Positions 23,852-31,403 of a DNA stretch of 64,000 bases are shown in pieces. The number at the start of each line of letters is the position of its first letter. Position 1 is the stretch's first letter. A program made the position numbers and the translations under genes. The notes under the pieces were generated by a model, which had not been told where the DNA came from, did no database searches, and saw only the letters and a list, made by a program, of their open reading frames with translations. The DNA is from Streptomyces luteolus (GTDB taxonomy: Bacteria > Actinomycetota > Actinomycetes > Streptomycetales > Streptomycetaceae): contig NZ_JASCIS010000020.1 of NCBI RefSeq assembly GCF_029968015.1, forward strand, positions 94,171-158,170. The letters run 5' to 3'.

Positions 23852-25086
23852 TCCGCGTCCGGTGCGGTGTCCGCGCCGGGGGCGCCGCCCGGCTGGTCGT
23901 CGCGCTTGTCCTCGTCGGCCCAGCGCGCGGCGAGGGCGGCGGCCTTGCGCGCTGCCTCGGCCACGGCTTCGGGACCGCCCTCGGCCCGCGCAGCCGCGTA
24001 CCCCACGAGGAACGTGGTCAGCGGCGCCGCCGGCCGCGCCACACCGTGTGCGGCATCGCGCGCGAGGTCCAACAGCAGGCCCGTGTCGACCTCCAGGTCG
24101 ATGCCGAGCTCGTCCTTGACTGCGGTGATCCATTCATCCAGCACGTGCTCATGCTCCCTGATGCGTGCGCGGGCTTCGGCGATGTCCTCCCAGGTGTCGC
24201 AGTCGAACGCGGCACGGGAGTCGCCGGGTTCGGTGACCCGGGTGAGGGTGAGACCGGCGGTGAGCCGCCGCAACGGCAGCCCTCCGAGCCCGCCGTGCTC
24301 CTCGGTCAGGCGCTCCAGGCCACGGCGCAACGCCTCGGCCCGGTACGCCGCCACGAGCGGCTGGTCCCGCCCTTCCGCGTCGACCAGCAGGGCACCTTCG
24401 GGTGGTTGGCGCTCCGGCTGCGGGCCGTCCGGCTCCGCATCGTTCGGCTCCGCATCGTTCGGCCCCGCTTCGTTCGGCCCCGCTTCGTTCGGCTGCGCAT
24501 CGTTCGGCCCCGCATCGTTCGGCTGCGCATCGTTCGGCCCCGCATCGTTCGGCTGCGCATCGTTCGGCTGCGCATCGTTCGGCTGCGGGCCGTGCGGCCG
24601 GGGGCTGTCCGGCCGGGGGCTGTCCGAGCGGGAGCTGTCCGAGCGGGAGCTGTCGGGCTGGGGGCTGTCCGAGCGGGAGCTGTCGGGCTGGGTGGCGTTC
24701 GAGGGCCCGGCTTCCGGCTGCGTGCTGTCTGGCTCGGTGCCTTCCGGGCGGCCCGTCGCCAACGCGTCGAGCAGCAGTCGTACGGTGCCCTCCCCCAGGA
24801 AGGGCAGGTCGGCGGAGAGGACGAGCACCGTGTCCGCCGTGGTCCGGCTCAGCCCGGCGCCGAGCGCGGCCAACGGACCGCCGCCGGGCGGTTCCTCGCG
24901 CGCCCACAGGACAGGGCGTGCGGTCGGCCTGCGCTCGGCGACGACCACCGTCGTGTCCGCGTCGGCGCAGGCGGCGAGGACGCGGTCGAGGAGGGACCGG
25001 CCGCCGACGCGCACGCCGGGCTTGTCGGCGCCGCCCAGGCGTCTGGCGGCGCCCCCTGCGAGCACGACGGCGTCATACGAGGTCAT
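23848..25086 (-). CDS. MobA-like nucleotidyltransferase fused to DUF6457, with repeat insertion
   Basis: 412 residues from ATG 25086. Begins with the GT-A nucleotidyltransferase signature VVLAGGAARRLGGADKP, with the metal-binding LSADLPFL about 90 residues on, so probably a molybdenum cofactor guanylyltransferase-like enzyme acting with moeA. The C-terminal ~100 residues (DEWITAVKDELGIDLEVDTG onwards) are DUF6457, a common actinobacterial fusion. Between them the domain is interrupted by a ~115-residue low-complexity insertion (coded by about 24409-24750) containing DSSRSD-type repeats and ten consecutive [QGE]PN[DE]A pentapeptides. The conserved fold resumes at EGALLVDAEGRDQPLVAAYR. Whether the enzyme remains active is open. 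Confidence 0.88.
   Translation of the reverse strand: MTSYDAVVLAGGAARRLGGADKPGVRVGGRSLLDRVLAACADADTTVVVAERRPTARPVLWAREEPPGGGPLAALGAGLSRTTADTVLVLSADLPFLGEGTVRLLLDALATGRPEGTEPDSTQPEAGPSNATQPDSSRSDSPQPDSSRSDSSRSDSPRPDSPRPHGPQPNDAQPNDAQPNDAGPNDAQPNDAGPNDAQPNEAGPNEAGPNDAEPNDAEPDGPQPERQPPEGALLVDAEGRDQPLVAAYRAEALRRGLERLTEEHGGLGGLPLRRLTAGLTLTRVTEPGDSRAAFDCDTWEDIAEARARIREHEHVLDEWITAVKDELGIDLEVDTGLLLDLARDAAHGVARPAAPLTTFLVGYAAARAEGGPEAVAEAARKAAALAARWADEDKRDDQPGGAPGADTAPDAE
24436..24585. repeat. ten-copy 15-bp repeat inside the mobA-like gene
   Basis: Ten in-frame 15-base units of the type GGCTGCGCATCGTTC encode QPNDA/GPNDA/EPNDA. Variation between copies is limited to a few positions, so the array is recent or maintained by slippage. 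It is flanked by less regular 15- and 18-base repeats up to about 24750. Confidence 0.9.
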
Positions 25087-25179
25087 CCACCGAGTATGGC
25101 CGCACCGGCGATCAATGCCACCCCCGCGAACGGCCTCTACGCGGAGGGACATCCGTCACACCGAACGTGCCACCGGCCG

Positions 25180-25258
25180 CCCGTCACCCGTCGCCCGTCG
25201 CCCGTCGCCCGGCGGCCGGTCGTCGGCGGCCGGTCGTCGGCGGCCGGTCGTCGGCGGG
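25180..25258. repeat. tandem repeats upstream of the mobA-like gene
   Basis: A CCCGTCG 7-base run followed by three exact copies of the 14-base unit GGCGGCCGGTCGTC (25211-25252), in the 198-base gap between mobA-like and the second bkdC. No gene or promoter is evident in the gap. Confidence 0.8.
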
Positions 25259-25284
25259 AGACCCGTCGGCACCACACCTACCGC

Positions 25285-26895
25285 TCAGAGCGTGCGCAGC
25301 AGCACCGCCGGCTGTTCCACGCAGTCGGCGACGTACCGCAGGAAGCCGCCCGCCGTGCCGCCGTCGCAGACGCGGTGGTCGAAGGTGAGGGAGAGCTGGA
25401 CCACCTGGCGTATCGCCAACTCGCCCTGGTGCACCCAGGGTTTGGGCACGATCCGGCCCACGCCGAGCATCGCGGCCTCGGGGTGGTTGATGATCGGCGT
25501 CGAGCCGTCCACGCCGAACACGCCGTAGTTGTTCAGCGTGAACGTGCCGCCGGTCAGCTCGGCCGGGGTCAGCGATCCGGTCCGCGCCGCCTCCGTGAGC
25601 CGCCCGAACTCGGCGCTCAGCGACTCCGCGTCCCGCGCATGCGCGTCTCGCACCACCGGTACGACCAGGCCCCGCTCCGTCTGCGCGGCGAAGCCGAGGT
25701 GGACCGCGTCCAGGCGGACGATCTCGCGGGCCTCCAGGTCGACCGTGGCGTTCAGCTCCGGGTAGCGGGCCAGGGCCGCCGTGCAGATCCGGGCGAGGAG
25801 CGCGAGCAGGGAGATCTTCTGCCCGGCGGCCGCGTTGCCGTTCATCGCCTTGCGGGCGTTCATCAGCTCCGTGGCGTCCGCGTCCACCCAGCAGGTCGCG
25901 TCCGGGATCTCGCGGCGGCTGCGGGACAACTTGTCCGCGACGGCCCCCCGCACCCCGCGCAGCGGCGTACGCGTCTGGCCCGCGGCCGTACGGGTCTGGC
26001 CCGCGGCCGTACGCGCGGGACCCTCGCGGGTGGCCTGACCGAGCGCGCTCTCCTCGGTGACGCCCTCCTCGGTGACGCTCTCCTCGGTGACGCCCTCCGC
26101 CGTGACGGCCCCTTCGCGTGCCGTGTCCGGCTGCGCCGCGCGCTGGGCGGCACGCACCGCGTACTCCACATCCGCGCGCAGGATCAGCCCGTCCACCCCC
26201 GACCCGGTCAACTCCCGCAGATCCAGGCCGTTTTCCTTCGCCAGACGCCGTACGAGCGGGGAGATCACCGGAACGGGTCCGTCCGCCTCCCGCGCGGGGG
26301 CGGATGTGCCCTGTGCGGGAGCAGACGCCTCCTGTGCGGGAGCAGACGCCTCCTGTGCGCGAGCGGGTGCGGGCGCTGTCCGCTCGGGCTCGGCCGGAGC
26401 GGGCCGGCTCTCCGCAGTACGCGAGCTCTCCACGGCACGCGAGCCGTCCGTCCCGGCACCGGCACCGGCACCGACGCCCGGGGGCCGCACCCGGCGCCGG
26501 CGGGCCGGGGCCGCACCCGTGCCGTACCCGACCAGGACGTTCCCCGAGGACTCCGGCTCGCCCTCGTCCGCACGGGCACCGCTCTCCGTACGGCTCGACG
26601 CCCCGCCACCGGTGCCGTTCAGCCCCGACGACGCGCCGTCTCCGGCCTCGGCGCCGACCGCGACGGTCAACAGCGGTGCCCCTACGGGGAGTTCCGTGCC
26701 CTCCTCGCCGAATCTGGCGGTGACCACGCCCGCGTACGGGCAGGGCACCTCGACCATCGCCTTGGCCGTCTCGACCTCGACCACCGGCTGGTCCACCGCG
26801 ACCACGTCGCCGACGGACACCATCCAGCGGACGATCTCGGCTTCCGTGAGCCCCTCGCCCAGGTCGGGCAGAGCGAACTCGAAGACCTGCGCCAT
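25285..26895 (-). CDS. bkdC: branched-chain 2-oxo acid dehydrogenase E2, copy 2
   Basis: 536 residues from ATG 26895, which overlaps the bkdB stop by one base (TGATG) and has GGGAGGGGG upstream. Lipoyl domain at 1-80 with Lys in VETAKAMV, E1/E3-binding domain (VRRLAKENGLDLRELTGSG) and catalytic domain with FDHRVCDGG (HxxxDG). The linkers are unusually long (about 70 residues more than copy 1) and built of tandem peptides: SAPAQEA repeated three times, TEE-SVTEEGVTEES and RTAAGQT twice. Same reaction as copy 1; the duplication suggests different substrates, conditions or partner regulators. Confidence 0.93.
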   Translation of the reverse strand: MAQVFEFALPDLGEGLTEAEIVRWMVSVGDVVAVDQPVVEVETAKAMVEVPCPYAGVVTARFGEEGTELPVGAPLLTVAVGAEAGDGASSGLNGTGGGASSRTESGARADEGEPESSGNVLVGYGTGAAPARRRRVRPPGVGAGAGAGTDGSRAVESSRTAESRPAPAEPERTAPAPARAQEASAPAQEASAPAQGTSAPAREADGPVPVISPLVRRLAKENGLDLRELTGSGVDGLILRADVEYAVRAAQRAAQPDTAREGAVTAEGVTEESVTEEGVTEESALGQATREGPARTAAGQTRTAAGQTRTPLRGVRGAVADKLSRSRREIPDATCWVDADATELMNARKAMNGNAAAGQKISLLALLARICTAALARYPELNATVDLEAREIVRLDAVHLGFAAQTERGLVVPVVRDAHARDAESLSAEFGRLTEAARTGSLTPAELTGGTFTLNNYGVFGVDGSTPIINHPEAAMLGVGRIVPKPWVHQGELAIRQVVQLSLTFDHRVCDGGTAGGFLRYVADCVEQPAVLLRTL

Positions 26896-27920
26896 CAGCT
26901 GTCCCCCTCCCACTGCAGCCTCGCCACGGCGTCCAGGATCCTGTCGACGCCGGGCAGATGGTGCCGCTCCAGCATCGGCGGCGGATACGGGATGTCGAAC
27001 CCCGCGACCCGCAGGACGGGCGCCTCCAGGTGGTGGAAGCACCGCTCCGTGACCCGCGCGGCGATCTCCGAGCCAGGTCCGCCGAACCCGCCCGACTCAT
27101 GCACCACGACCGCGCGGCCGGTTCTGCGCACCGAGTCGCAGACCGTCGCGTCGTCGAACGGCACCAGCGAGCGCAGGTCCACGACCTCGAGCTCCCATCC
27201 CTCCTCACGCGCGGCCTCCGCGGCCTCCAGGCAGACCGGCACGGAGGGCCCGTACGTGATGAGCGTCGCGCTGCGGCCGGTGCGCCGCACCACGGCCCGT
27301 CCTATCGGTTCAACGCTCGCCGGAGCGTCCGGGTTCCAGGAATCCTTCGACCAGTAGAGGCGCTTGGGCTCCAGGAACACCACCGGGTCGTCGGAGGCGA
27401 TCGAGGCGCGGAGCAGGCCGTACGCGTCGGCGACCGTGGCCGGTGTGACGACGTGCAGACCCGGCGTCGCCATGTAGTAGGCCTCGGAGGAGTCGCTGTG
27501 GTGCTCGACGCCGCCGATGCCGCCGCCGTACGGCACGCGGATGGTGATCGGGAGCGGCATGGCACCCTTCGTGCGGTTCCGCATCCGCGCCACGTGTGAG
27601 ATCAGCTGCTCGAACGCCGGGTACGCGAACGCGTCGAACTGCATCTCCACGACCGGCCGCAGGCCGTACATCGCCATGCCGACGGCCGTGCCCAGGATGC
27701 CCGCCTCCGCGAGCGGGGTGTCCGTACAGCGGTCCTCGCCGAACTCCTTGGTGAGGCCGTCGGTGATGCGGAAGACGCCGCCGAGCGGGCCGACGTCCTC
27801 CCCCATCACGTGCACGCTCGGGTCCGCAGCGAGCGAGTCCCGCAGCGCGCGCTGCAGGGCCTGCGCCATGGACGCGGGTTTCACCGCCGTCGTACTCGGC
27901 TTGTCCGCCACGGTGGTCAT
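26895..27920 (-). CDS. bkdB: branched-chain 2-oxo acid dehydrogenase E1 beta, copy 2
   Basis: 341 residues from ATG 27920, overlapping the E1 alpha stop (ATGA). Core resembles copy 1: SVHVMGEDVGPLGGVFRITD, DTPLAEAGILGTAVGMA and PYGGGIGGVEHHSDSSEAYY. The N-terminus carries ~15 extra residues (TTVADKPSTTAVKPASMA). Pairs with the alpha subunit encoded just upstream. Confidence 0.94.
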   Translation of the reverse strand: MTTVADKPSTTAVKPASMAQALQRALRDSLAADPSVHVMGEDVGPLGGVFRITDGLTKEFGEDRCTDTPLAEAGILGTAVGMAMYGLRPVVEMQFDAFAYPAFEQLISHVARMRNRTKGAMPLPITIRVPYGGGIGGVEHHSDSSEAYYMATPGLHVVTPATVADAYGLLRASIASDDPVVFLEPKRLYWSKDSWNPDAPASVEPIGRAVVRRTGRSATLITYGPSVPVCLEAAEAAREEGWELEVVDLRSLVPFDDATVCDSVRRTGRAVVVHESGGFGGPGSEIAARVTERCFHHLEAPVLRVAGFDIPYPPPMLERHHLPGVDRILDAVARLQWEGDS

Positions 27921-29056
27921 CGCTCGGCCTCCGCTTCCAGCTCGGCGCGCAACTGGGCGGCCTGCTCGCGCAGTTGGGTGGTCTGCTCCGCGTACACATG
28001 CGTGAACAGGTCCATCGGGTCCAGGACCGGGTCCTGGTTCATGCGCTCGCGCAGGTCGGCCGCGAGCGCCTCGGCGGCGTCCTTCGCGCCCTGCCTGCGG
28101 GCGTCGTCGAGGAGGCCGCGCTCCGTCAACTCGCCTTCCAGGAGCGCGATCGGGTCGTGCGCCCGCCAGGTCTCCACTTCCGTGTCCCGGCGATAGCGCG
28201 TCGCGTCGTCGGCGTTGGTGTGCGCCTCGATGCGGTACGTCACGGCCTCCACCAGCGTGGGACCGCCGCCCTCGCGCGCGCGGCACACGGCTTCGGTGAG
28301 CACGTCGTGGGCCGCCGCCGCGTCGTTCCCGTCGACCAGGCGGCCCGGCATTCCGTACCCGACGGCCTTGTGGGCCAGGGACGGTGCGGCGGTCTGCTTG
28401 GCGAGGGGCACCGAGATCGCGAATCCGTTGTTCTGCACAAGGAAGACGACCGGCGCCTTCCACACCGCCGCGAAGTTCAGCGCCTCGTGGAAGTCGCCCT
28501 CGCTCGTCCCGCCGTCGCCCACCATCGCGAGCGCCACCACGTCGTCGCCCTTGAGGCGGGCGGCGTGCGCGAGGCCCACGGCATGCGGAAGCTGGGTGGC
28601 GAGCGGGGTGCACAGGGGCGCGATGCGGTGCTCGTGCGGGTCGTACCCGGTGTGCCAGTCGCCGCGCAGCAGCGTCAGCGCCTGCACGGGGTCGAGGCCG
28701 CGGGCCACGGCGGCGAGCGTGTCGCGGTAGCTGGGGAAGAGCCAGTCGCGCTCTTCGAGGGCGAGCGCGGCGGCGACCTCGCAGGCCTCCTGCCCGGTGC
28801 TCGACGGGTAGACCGCGAGCCGGCCCTGCCGGGTGAGCGCCGTCGCCTGCGTGTTGTATCTGCGGCCGCGTACCAGCTGCTCGTACAGCTCGAGCAGCAG
28901 CGCCGGGTCCGCCTTGGCCGCCGACTCGGTGCCGAGGACGCGGTACGGCCTGGCATCGGGCAGCAGTGGGGCGGGATCCGTACGGGGCTTCCAGGCGGGC
29001 GGCGGGCTGGGTCGGTAGGACCCCCGCTGCTCCATGACCGGGCTCTGGTTCTTCAC
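27917..29056 (-). CDS. bkdA: branched-chain 2-oxo acid dehydrogenase E1 alpha, copy 2
   Basis: 379 residues from GTG 29056 (GAGGAGG ten bases upstream; the TTG at 29077 lies before that ribosome site and is unlikely). Thiamine-diphosphate motif VGDGGTSEGD ... VQNNGFAI, and the E1 phosphorylation-loop region GYGMPGRLVDGND. Lacks the Lys/Ala-rich tail of copy 1. First gene of the second bkdABC operon, divergent from an Lrp/AsnC regulator that is the obvious candidate regulator. Confidence 0.94.
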   Translation of the reverse strand: MKNQSPVMEQRGSYRPSPPPAWKPRTDPAPLLPDARPYRVLGTESAAKADPALLLELYEQLVRGRRYNTQATALTRQGRLAVYPSSTGQEACEVAAALALEERDWLFPSYRDTLAAVARGLDPVQALTLLRGDWHTGYDPHEHRIAPLCTPLATQLPHAVGLAHAARLKGDDVVALAMVGDGGTSEGDFHEALNFAAVWKAPVVFLVQNNGFAISVPLAKQTAAPSLAHKAVGYGMPGRLVDGNDAAAAHDVLTEAVCRAREGGGPTLVEAVTYRIEAHTNADDATRYRRDTEVETWRAHDPIALLEGELTERGLLDDARRQGAKDAAEALAADLRERMNQDPVLDPMDLFTHVYAEQTTQLREQAAQLRAELEAEAER

Positions 29057-29097
29057 CGCGTGCACCTCCTCGATCAAGGGGTGGCGCCGAGCGCCTC

Positions 29098-29123
29098 GAA
29101 TATCTCGAATGTCCTGAATATTG
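29098..29123. promoter_or_regulatory. three tandem 9-bp units (TCGAATATC type) in the bkd2/Lrp intergenic region
   Basis: GAAT(A/G)T occurs at 29098, 29107 and 29116, an exact 9-base period, giving TCGAATATC-TCGAATGTC-CTGAATATT. It lies 41 bases upstream of bkdA copy 2 and is AT-rich for this genome, as Lrp/AsnC sites often are; it may overlap the bkd promoter -10. Confidence 0.45.
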
Positions 29124-29184
29124 GGTGGTGATCAGGGGTCGTGCAGATGTCGAGAGAGACGCGGCTGTGCGATGCGCCTCACCT

Positions 29185-29198
29185 ACCGATTGTTCGGT
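29185..29198. promoter_or_regulatory. PaaR-like operator variant ACCGATTGTTCGGT
   Basis: Same 14-base core as the sites at 32968-32981 and 37931-37944 with one central change (ATTGTT for ATCGTT). It lies between the divergent bkd2 operon and the Lrp/AsnC gene, so the TetR regulator at 30813-31403 might also act here. Confidence 0.5.
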
Positions 29199-29299
29199 CG
29201 TCGGCGCATTTTGGCTACAGGCACCTCCAGCCTGTGGACAAACGGTTCTCCACAGCCTGGGATAGATGCAGTACGTCCATGGTAGGGAGGCGGGGGGAC

Positions 29300-29866
29300 A
29301 TGGCACCTGAACGAATGGCCGACCAGGGCTCCGACGACGCGTCGGACTCTTCGGCGACACCGCCCACGACACACTCCACGGCACAGTCCACGACGCCGCT
29401 GCCGCCGCCGCGCCCGCTGGACGCCATCGACCGGGACATCCTGCGGATGCTGCGGACGGACGGTCGCGCCTCGATACGTTCCGTGGCCGAGCACGTTCAT
29501 GTGTCGCGGGCCAACGCGTACGCCCGGATCAACCGGCTGATCGAGGACGGCGTGATCCGCGGCTTCGGGGCGCGCGTCAACCACGAACGCGCCGGCCAGG
29601 GAGCCTCCGCGTACATCACCCTGAAGATCGTGCAGAACTCCTGGCGCACGGTCCGCGAACAACTCAAGGAACTCCCGGGCGCGGCCCATATGGCGCTGGT
29701 CAGCGGCGACTTCGACGTACTGCTGCTCGTACACACACCGGACAACCGCACCTTGCGCGAACTCGTCCTGACACGGCTGCAGTCAATCCCGGAGGTACTG
29801 AGCACACGCACGCTGCTGGTCTTCGAGGAGACGGATCTGGATCATCCGGAGGATCCCGGGGGATAG
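29300..29866 (+). CDS. bkdR: Lrp/AsnC family regulator (BkdR-type)
   Basis: 188 residues from ATG 29300, preceded by a strong GGAGG site. After a ~40-residue Ser/Thr/Pro-rich tail comes the AsnC helix-turn-helix (LDAIDRDILRMLRTDGRASI, then VAEHVHVSRANAYARINRLI) and the C-terminal RAM ligand-binding domain (AYITLKIVQNSW ... ALVSGDFDVLLLVHTPD). Divergent from bkdABC copy 2, like BkdR genes elsewhere, where the protein senses branched-chain amino acids. The symbol is by context and is less certain than the family. Confidence 0.9.
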   Translation: MAPERMADQGSDDASDSSATPPTTHSTAQSTTPLPPPRPLDAIDRDILRMLRTDGRASIRSVAEHVHVSRANAYARINRLIEDGVIRGFGARVNHERAGQGASAYITLKIVQNSWRTVREQLKELPGAAHMALVSGDFDVLLLVHTPDNRTLRELVLTRLQSIPEVLSTRTLLVFEETDLDHPEDPGG

Positions 29867-30017
29867 GGGGTAAGGGCTGGGAGTTGAGGGCTGGAGGTTA
29901 GGGGCCGGGGCCGGGGCTGGGGTCCGGGGTTAATGGGTTGAGGGTCGCGGGTCTGCGTGCTTGGGCTTGCTCGGGGCTGCCGGCCGAGCGGATTCAGGTC
30001 GTCCGATGCTCGAGGGG

Positions 30018-30430
30018 GGAGTCCAACCTCGGGGCGCCGGTGCTCGGGTGCGAGTCCAACCTCGGGGCGCCGGTGCTTGGGGGTCGAGCCCAACCTCGGC
30101 CGGTCCGGCGCTTGGGACCAGTCCACACCCAGCGCGGCCGGAGCCTCGGGGAGGGAGCCCGATCCAGCCCATCCCGACGCGCGGGCAACGCCCCCCGCTC
30201 ATCTGATGCCCAGGCGGCGGGACCGGCCCCAGCCGTCCAGCACCTGGGAAACGACCCCAACCTCAGCCCGCCCGGCGCGCGGGGAACGACCCCAACCTCA
30301 GCCCGTCCAGCGCGCGGGGAACGAGTCCCCATCCAGCGCATTCGACACTCGGCCAACGACCCCAATCCCCGCCCATCCACCGCCCAGGCGGCGGGCCTGC
30401 CCTCAACCGTCCAGTGCCTGGGAAGCGACC
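30018..30430. repeat. degenerate ~35-bp repeat array related to repeat A
   Basis: Units share CCAACCTC-AGCCCGTCC-GGCGC and GGGGAACGA-like blocks; the pair at 30253-30287 and 30288-30322 differ at two positions, and others (for example the 37-base units near 30020-30090) are more decayed. The AGCCCGTCCGGCG core equals the start of repeat A. Confidence 0.65.
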
Positions 30431-30435
30431 CCATC

Positions 30436-30500
30436 CAGCCCGTCCGGCGTTTGAGGACGAGCGCGAAGCGCGATGCGGGGGTCCGGCGCAACGCCCCGAA
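30436..30500. repeat. intergenic repeat A (copy 3)
   Basis: AGCCCGTCCGGCGTTTGAGG then ACGAGCGCGAAGCGCGATGC, 3' of the TetR gene. Confidence 0.7.
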
Positions 30501-30676
30501 GCCGGGGTCTGGGCGGAGCCCCGAAGCGGGGCTCAGGGGCAAGTCCCGAAGCTGGGGTCCGGGGGCTGACGCCCGGAGCGGGGGCCAGGGCGCGGCAGCT
30601 CCGGGAGGGGCGGACAGGCGCAGCCCCAGTAGCCCTCGTAGCCATCCGCTGAGGACTCTCGGGAGAGACGGCCACC

Positions 30677-30745
30677 CCAGCCCGTCCGGCGCTTGAGGAC
30701 CAGCCCGGAGGGCGACGGGACCGGGGGCCCGGGGCGCAGCCCCTG
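30677..30745. repeat. intergenic repeat A (copy 4)
   Basis: AGCCCGTCCGGCGCTTGAGG then ACCAGCCC and a GGGGCCCGGGGCGCAGCCCC-like palindrome, about 70 bases after the TetR stop on the minus strand; a possible terminator for the TetR/dehydrogenase transcript. Confidence 0.7.
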
Positions 30746-30812
30746 GAGCCGTCCGCTGAGGACTTTCGGGAAGGGGCGGGGAGGGGAAAAAAACCCGCCC
30801 GCACCCCAAACC

Positions 30813-31403
30813 TCACTCCTCCGTACGAAGCCCCGCAAAAGCCAAGTGCACCACCGCGTCGGCGATCTCCGCGTCGTCCATCCCACGACCCCCCGGGCGG
30901 TACCACTCGACAATCGAGTTGATCATCCCGAACAGCAGCCGAGTAGCCAGCCTGACCTCGACATCCGCCCGCAGATCCCCATCCGCGACCGCCGCCTTGA
31001 ACAGCTCGGCCACCTGGTGGTCGAAGTCCCGGCGCCGCTCCAGCGCCCACTGCTCCGTCGCCGTGTTCCCCCGCACCCGCAACAGCAGGGTCACGTAAGG
31101 GAGTTCGGCGGTCAGGACGCCGACCATGCGTCGGGTGACGTACTCCAGGCGGTCCACAGCCCGCCCCACGCGCGCGTGCTCCTCGTCGAGGATCGCGAAC
31201 AGGCCGTCGAGGGCACGGCTCACCGCGCGGCGCAGCAACTCCTCCTTGCCCGCCACATGGTGGTAGATCGAGGACTTGGAGATACCGGCCGCCTTGGAGA
31301 GGTGCTCCATGGACGTGCCGTCGTAGCCCCGCTCGTTGAAGATCCGTACGGCGACGGCGAGAAGCGTCTCGGGCGTGTACGTGTCGCGTCGTGCCGTGGT
31401 CAT
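30813..31403 (-). CDS. paaR: TetR family regulator, PaaR-like
   Basis: 196 residues from ATG 31403, overlapping the stop of the dehydrogenase gene (ATGA). N-terminal TetR helix-turn-helix: TLLAVAVRIFNERGYDGTSM followed by HLSKAAGISKSSIYHHVAGK. The C-terminal ligand domain includes LPYVTLLLRVRGNT. Encoded with a 3-hydroxyacyl-CoA dehydrogenase beside paaN and near paaABCDE, so it is the likely phenylacetyl-CoA-responsive repressor; identical operator-like sequences lie in both paa promoter regions. The symbol rests on context plus operator match, not on a search. Confidence 0.85.
   Translation of the reverse strand: MTTARRDTYTPETLLAVAVRIFNERGYDGTSMEHLSKAAGISKSSIYHHVAGKEELLRRAVSRALDGLFAILDEEHARVGRAVDRLEYVTRRMVGVLTAELPYVTLLLRVRGNTATEQWALERRRDFDHQVAELFKAAVADGDLRADVEVRLATRLLFGMINSIVEWYRPGGRGMDDAEIADAVVHLAFAGLRTEE

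Larger units (their letters stand above)
29867..30812. other. 946-base gene-free region built of degenerate repeats
   Basis: No credible gene: open frames on both strands are repetitive and lack ribosome sites or domains. From about 30018 to 30430 the sequence is a degenerate array of ~35-37-base units (two exact-length neighbours at 30253 and 30288 start GACCCCAACCTCAGCCCG), and two full copies of intergenic repeat A follow at 30436-30500 and 30677-30745. Confidence 0.7.

Noticed and set aside
24436..24585. Array of 15-base units as CRISPR or iterons
   Set aside because: Units are contiguous, in frame and translated; protein repeat rather than DNA-binding or CRISPR array.
29938..30809. Open frames across the repeat region between bkdR and paaR
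   Set aside because: Several frames are open on both strands simply because the repeats avoid AT; none has a start with a ribosome site or a known fold.
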